NCBI GenBank assembly: GCA_947258905.1
Contig: CAMYKF010000047.1
Span: 1-9,171, forward strand
Length of the DNA: 9,171 nucleotides
Source: an uncultured Pirellulaceae bacterium
Lineage (GTDB): Bacteria > Planctomycetota > Planctomycetia > Pirellulales > Pirellulaceae
Direction of reading: 5' to 3'
Shown: in pieces, positions 6,810-9,171 of the stretch
How the letters are laid out: every line of letters starts with the position of its first letter
Numbering within the stretch: position 1 is the first letter of the stretch
Made by a program: the position numbers and the translations under genes
Notes under the pieces: model-generated
What the model saw: the letters and a program-made list of their open reading frames with translations, nothing else
Told to the model about the DNA's origin: nothing
The model's database searches: none

Positions 6810-7973
6810 CTGCCCAGGCTCGACTTGCTATGGGAACGTTCACTGGGCAAGGGGCACTCCGCCGTGGTGTGTGACGGCGAGTCCGTCTACAGCCAGCATC
6901 TGGAATCCGAACACGAAGTCGTTTCCTGCTGGCGGCTGGACGACGGCAATCTTCACTGGAGCTATCGGTACGCCGTCGGCTTTCACTCGTACCATGCTCC
7001 TTACGACGGCCCGCATTCGACACCCGCACTTGGCAACAATTACATCATCACAGCCAGCATTGACGCGCAGATACATGCAATCGATGCCGCCGACGGCCTG
7101 CTGATTTGGCAAGTCGATTTGAAAGAGGTCTGTGGCACACGGCTGCCCCAATCCGGATACGCTTCCAGCCCGTTGATCTGGAACGATTGCGTGATCCTGC
7201 CCGCTCTCGGCGAAGCCACCAAAGAGGAAACTGAGGACTTTGTGCTCAATCCAGATGTGCCGGCCGGCCGCGATGTGGTCCCAGGGGCGGTCGCGCTTGA
7301 TATCCGAACCGGCAAGGAGGTCTGGCGAACGGAGACGTTTCGATCCAGTCACAGTTCGCCCATTGCGTTGAAAATCGATTGTCAACCGATGATTGTGTTT
7401 CACACGATGTTTGAGTTAATTGGCGTGGACCCTGCCGATGGCTCGATCCTGTGGCGACAATTATTGCGAAGCGCGGCTGCCGATAACGTTTCGTTTACCC
7501 CGCTGTGGGATAGCGAGCGGCGCCAGTTCCTGGTCTGCCACGGCTATTGCGATTTCGGTGCACAGGCCATCATGCTGGAAAAGATCAACGGAAAATGGCG
7601 ATCGGAAATCGCGTGGACCAATTCCCGCATGCAAATTGTGCACACCAATGGAGTGCTGACAGGAACGACCTTAATTGGCACCAACCGAGAGACCGCAACG
7701 CTGCTGGTGGGTATTGATGTGCGTGATGGCAGTACACTTTTTCGCCAGCGTGGGTTTGGCAAGTCAAACCTGCTGGTCACAGAAGATCGGTTGCTGATTC
7801 TGGACGAAGGCGGTGAACTGGTTGCCGGTCAGCTGGACGAACAGGGGTTTACGGAGCAATGGCGCGACCCGGTACTGGACGCCAAGGCGTGGACGGTACC
7901 TTCTGTTGTGGCGGGGCAGTTTTTGCTGATGCGTGACAACCGCCAACTCAAGGTATATCGGTTCGCGATGTAG
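6795..7973 (+). CDS. PQQ-like beta-propeller repeat protein, N-terminus broken
   Basis: The body is a beta-propeller of the PQQ-binding-like (BamB/quinoprotein-type) class. Counting from the TTG at 6795 (392 codons), blade-closing motifs of the form xxDxxxGxxxW occur at about 46-55 (WRLDDGNLHW), 95-105 (AIDAADGLLIW), 167-177 (ALDIRTGKEVW), 210-220 (GVDPADGSILW) and 306-316 (GIDVRDGSTLF). Family members are usually exported and either bind substrates or scaffold complexes; I see no catalytic dehydrogenase residues I can vouch for. This frame has no signal peptide. The proper leader sits at 6685-6809 in another frame, so the product as read would lack export and its first strand. TTG 6795 is only the start of the open frame, with no RBS. 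It may be a recent pseudogene, or intact if the junction is an assembly error. The gene ends 22 bases from the convergent VOC gene. Confidence 0.7.
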   Translation: MATVGLPRLDLLWERSLGKGHSAVVCDGESVYSQHLESEHEVVSCWRLDDGNLHWSYRYAVGFHSYHAPYDGPHSTPALGNNYIITASIDAQIHAIDAADGLLIWQVDLKEVCGTRLPQSGYASSPLIWNDCVILPALGEATKEETEDFVLNPDVPAGRDVVPGAVALDIRTGKEVWRTETFRSSHSSPIALKIDCQPMIVFHTMFELIGVDPADGSILWRQLLRSAAADNVSFTPLWDSERRQFLVCHGYCDFGAQAIMLEKINGKWRSEIAWTNSRMQIVHTNGVLTGTTLIGTNRETATLLVGIDVRDGSTLFRQRGFGKSNLLVTEDRLLILDEGGELVAGQLDEQGFTEQWRDPVLDAKAWTVPSVVAGQFLLMRDNRQLKVYRFAM

Positions 7974-7995
7974 CCGGCTTCGTCCACCAGTTGCC

Positions 7996-8529
7996 CTAAT
8001 CCTGCCGGGGCTGGGAGTTATCCAGTAACTCATGCTGATACGCTCCGGCAGCGTAGATCAATTCATAGGAATGCGAATAGATCTCGATGATGTTTCCAAA
8101 GGGATCTTCCATATAAACCATCCGGAAGGGCTTCTCTCCGGGATAGTATTCCCGGATGGGCATGCGTTGGCGTCCACCTGCTTCGACAATTTGCCGGGCC
8201 AGCCCCTCGACATCCGGATCCTTGACGCAGAAATGAAAGATGCCGGTCTTGTAAGGCTCGAATGTGCCGGACTCGCCACCGTTTTGGGGAAACTCAAATA
8301 ACTCAATGCCAATGGCGTCGGACGTCGATAGATGGGCAATCCGGAATGTGCCCCAACCCGTACCGAACACATCAATACACATTTGGCCGATAGCTGTACT
8401 GTCGTCCTCCACGACTTCACTGGGTGGCATGATGACATACCAACCCATCACCTCGCGATAAAACTGTACGGCGCGATCAAGATCGGGAACTGAAATTCCA
8501 ATATGCGAAAAGGCACGGGGATACGTCAT
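7996..8529 (-). CDS. VOC-family (glyoxalase/bleomycin-resistance fold) protein
   Basis: A 177-residue cytoplasmic protein with two paired beta-alpha-beta-beta-beta modules. The N-terminal module begins FSHIGISVPDLDRAVQFY; the second runs from HFCVKDPDVEGLARQIVEAG to EDPFGNIIEIYS. The four positions that bind the metal in glyoxalase I-type proteins are all filled: H9, E76 (GIELFEF), H99 and E149, so a divalent-metal enzyme such as a lyase, isomerase or dioxygenase is plausible. The substrate cannot be told from the sequence. It is longer than minimal VOC proteins (about 130-140 residues), with an added loop around 38-60 and a 25-residue polar tail. The ATG at 8529 has AGGAG 7 bases upstream. 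It follows the SUMF1-domain gene on the same strand after 88 bases, so cotranscription is possible. Confidence 0.9.
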   Translation of the reverse strand: MTYPRAFSHIGISVPDLDRAVQFYREVMGWYVIMPPSEVVEDDSTAIGQMCIDVFGTGWGTFRIAHLSTSDAIGIELFEFPQNGGESGTFEPYKTGIFHFCVKDPDVEGLARQIVEAGGRQRMPIREYYPGEKPFRMVYMEDPFGNIIEIYSHSYELIYAAGAYQHELLDNSQPRQD

Positions 8530-8536
8530 GAATCAT

Positions 8537-8541
8537 CTCCT
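8537..8541 (-). promoter_or_regulatory. RBS of the VOC-family gene
   Basis: On the minus strand this reads AGGAG and ends 7 bases before the ATG at 8529, a strong and well-spaced site that fixes the start. Confidence 0.65.
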
Positions 8542-8557
8542 GATTTCAACAAGCATA

Positions 8558-8585
8558 GTCGGTAGCCCGGACCGGCAAGACCGAC
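8558..8585 (-). other. Inverted repeat between the SUMF1 and VOC genes
   Basis: GTCGGT (8558-8563) pairs with ACCGAC (8580-8585), with a possible inner GCC/GGC pairing at 8565-8567 and 8574-8576. No T-run follows in the minus direction. It could be a weak terminator or a processing hairpin within a two-gene transcript. Confidence 0.25.
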
Positions 8586-8591
8586 AATTGT

Positions 8592-8621
8592 TAACCGCAC
8601 CATTAGTAACCGCTCCATTAA
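8592..8621. repeat. Tandem 15-bp direct repeat over the SUMF1 gene stop
   Basis: TAACCGCACCATTAG (8592-8606) is followed directly by TAACCGCTCCATTAA (8607-8621), with two mismatches. The second copy contains the TAA stop of the minus-strand SUMF1-domain gene (8618-8620). Because the unit is 15 bases, the first copy supplies another in-frame TAA at 8603-8605 and a third in-frame TAA lies at 8591-8593. Confidence 0.6.
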
Positions 8622-9171
8622 TTGGTCGCGCTGTCCGACTCGACCTCGGTTTGCACGCGAATCGTTCGGCATGGCCGAATTCCGTTGCCGGTACTGCGCA
8701 GATCGGGGCGATTACCCATCCGGTTGTTAAGGTGAACGTTTACGGGACGTTTAAAGTACGAACCCCCGCGCAACATCCGCCGTATCTCCGGCGGGACGAG
8801 GATACGGTCAGGTTGTTCCGGTGGCTGAAAAATCGGATTCTCGGGATCAACTTCGAACACATCGAGGCACCATTCTTCGACGTTGCCAAGAGTGTCGAAT
8901 AGTCCAAAGTTGTTTGGCTTGAGCAAGGCAACTCCGTGTGGATGATCATTACTGTTTTCGTTAAACCAGGCGTATTTGGTGAGGAGGGAGTTGGTTTCGC
9001 CGTAATCGTGTGAGGTTGTTGCTCCCGCGCGAGCCGCAAACTCCCATTCGACTTCAGTCGGCAACCGATAGCCGGCAAGTTCCTTGAAGTTCTTCTTGAT
9101 GGTCGTGCCTGGACCGTACAGCCCATCGGCATCAGGGACGTAACACCATTGATCCTCGGGAATGCCCGCTC
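8618..9171 (-). CDS. SUMF1 (formylglycine-generating-enzyme-like) domain protein, 5' end outside window
   Basis: The gene enters at the window edge (first full codon begins at 9169) and gives 183 residues to the TAA at 8618. It shows the classic order of the C-terminal half of the SUMF1/FGE-sulfatase domain: GIPEDQWCYVPD, GYRLPTEVEWEFAARAG, YGETNSLLTKYAWF, KPNNFGLFDTLGNVEEW (LGNVEEW at 8890-8870), LRGGSY (8773-8756), then a closing segment near GIRPCRTI. In true formylglycine-generating enzymes two active-site cysteines follow GGS(Y/W); here the equivalent positions in GGSYFKRPVNV are Lys and Val. Sulfatase activation is therefore unlikely, and a structural, signalling or other C-type-lectin-like fold role is more probable. 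In planctomycetes such domains are often fused to protein kinases or other modules; the N-terminus is not visible, so this cannot be tested here. Confidence 0.88.
   Translation of the reverse strand, partial: AGIPEDQWCYVPDADGLYGPGTTIKKNFKELAGYRLPTEVEWEFAARAGATTSHDYGETNSLLTKYAWFNENSNDHPHGVALLKPNNFGLFDTLGNVEEWCLDVFEVDPENPIFQPPEQPDRILVPPEIRRMLRGGSYFKRPVNVHLNNRMGNRPDLRSTGNGIRPCRTIRVQTEVESDSATN

Noticed and set aside
6840..7403. A 187-codon minus-strand open frame
   Set aside because: It is the antisense shadow of the PQQ-propeller blades.
8618..9171. Calling the SUMF1-domain gene an active formylglycine-generating enzyme
   Set aside because: The cysteine positions after GGSY are occupied by Lys and Val, and the N-terminal half is not visible.
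1..9171. CRISPR arrays, tRNA or rRNA genes, insertion sequences, defence or biosynthetic gene clusters
   Set aside because: I looked on both strands and saw no regularly spaced repeats, no clover-leaf with CCA-type arms, no transposase or integrase motifs and no recognisable defence genes.

Overview
The window looks like planctomycete chromosome, most like the Pirellula/Rhodopirellula type. This is inferred from protein families, not from a database search. The indicators are a PEP-CTERM secreted protein, a WPQW/PQQ-type beta-propeller with a twin-arginine-like leader, a SUMF1-domain protein, a serine hydrolase with extra C-terminal beta domains, a long coiled-coil protein, loose gene packing and frequent broken genes. 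I see no rRNA, tRNA, CRISPR array, transposase or phage gene.

Left part (1-1361): a decayed ankyrin-repeat gene lies on the minus strand (about 38-241), with its conserved segments split over two reading frames. Next, also on the minus strand, is a small exported cysteine-rich protein (456-950) with a clear RBS and a plausible promoter. About 410 bases without a gene follow, containing a cluster of competing inverted repeats, and then a plus-strand PEP-CTERM protein (1362-1979).

Centre (1980-6170): after a 7-bp hairpin just past the PEP-CTERM stop comes the largest gene (2120-4537, plus). It encodes an exported class-C-beta-lactamase-fold serine hydrolase with two small beta modules and a LolA/LolB-like C-terminal domain. 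A GTG start is supported by a well-placed GGAG and an upstream promoter. It converges on a minus-strand coiled-coil protein (4778-5986).

Right part (6171-9171): a short remnant of a TolB/PD40 beta-propeller lies at about 6353-6511. It is followed by a PQQ-like beta-propeller gene (6795-7973) whose twin-arginine-type leader (6685-6809) is out of frame with the body, with the usual RGP-containing segment missing at the junction. On the minus strand, a SUMF1-domain protein (8618 to beyond the window edge) and a VOC/glyoxalase-fold protein (7996-8529) lie 88 bases apart in the same direction and may be cotranscribed.

Most intact products are exported or envelope proteins (cysteine-rich protein, PEP-CTERM protein, serine hydrolase, PQQ propeller), but I see no operon linking them into one pathway. 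I do not find a convincing new multi-gene system. The points most worth following up are the cysteine-rich exported protein, the multidomain hydrolase, the broken PQQ gene and the high density of gene remnants.
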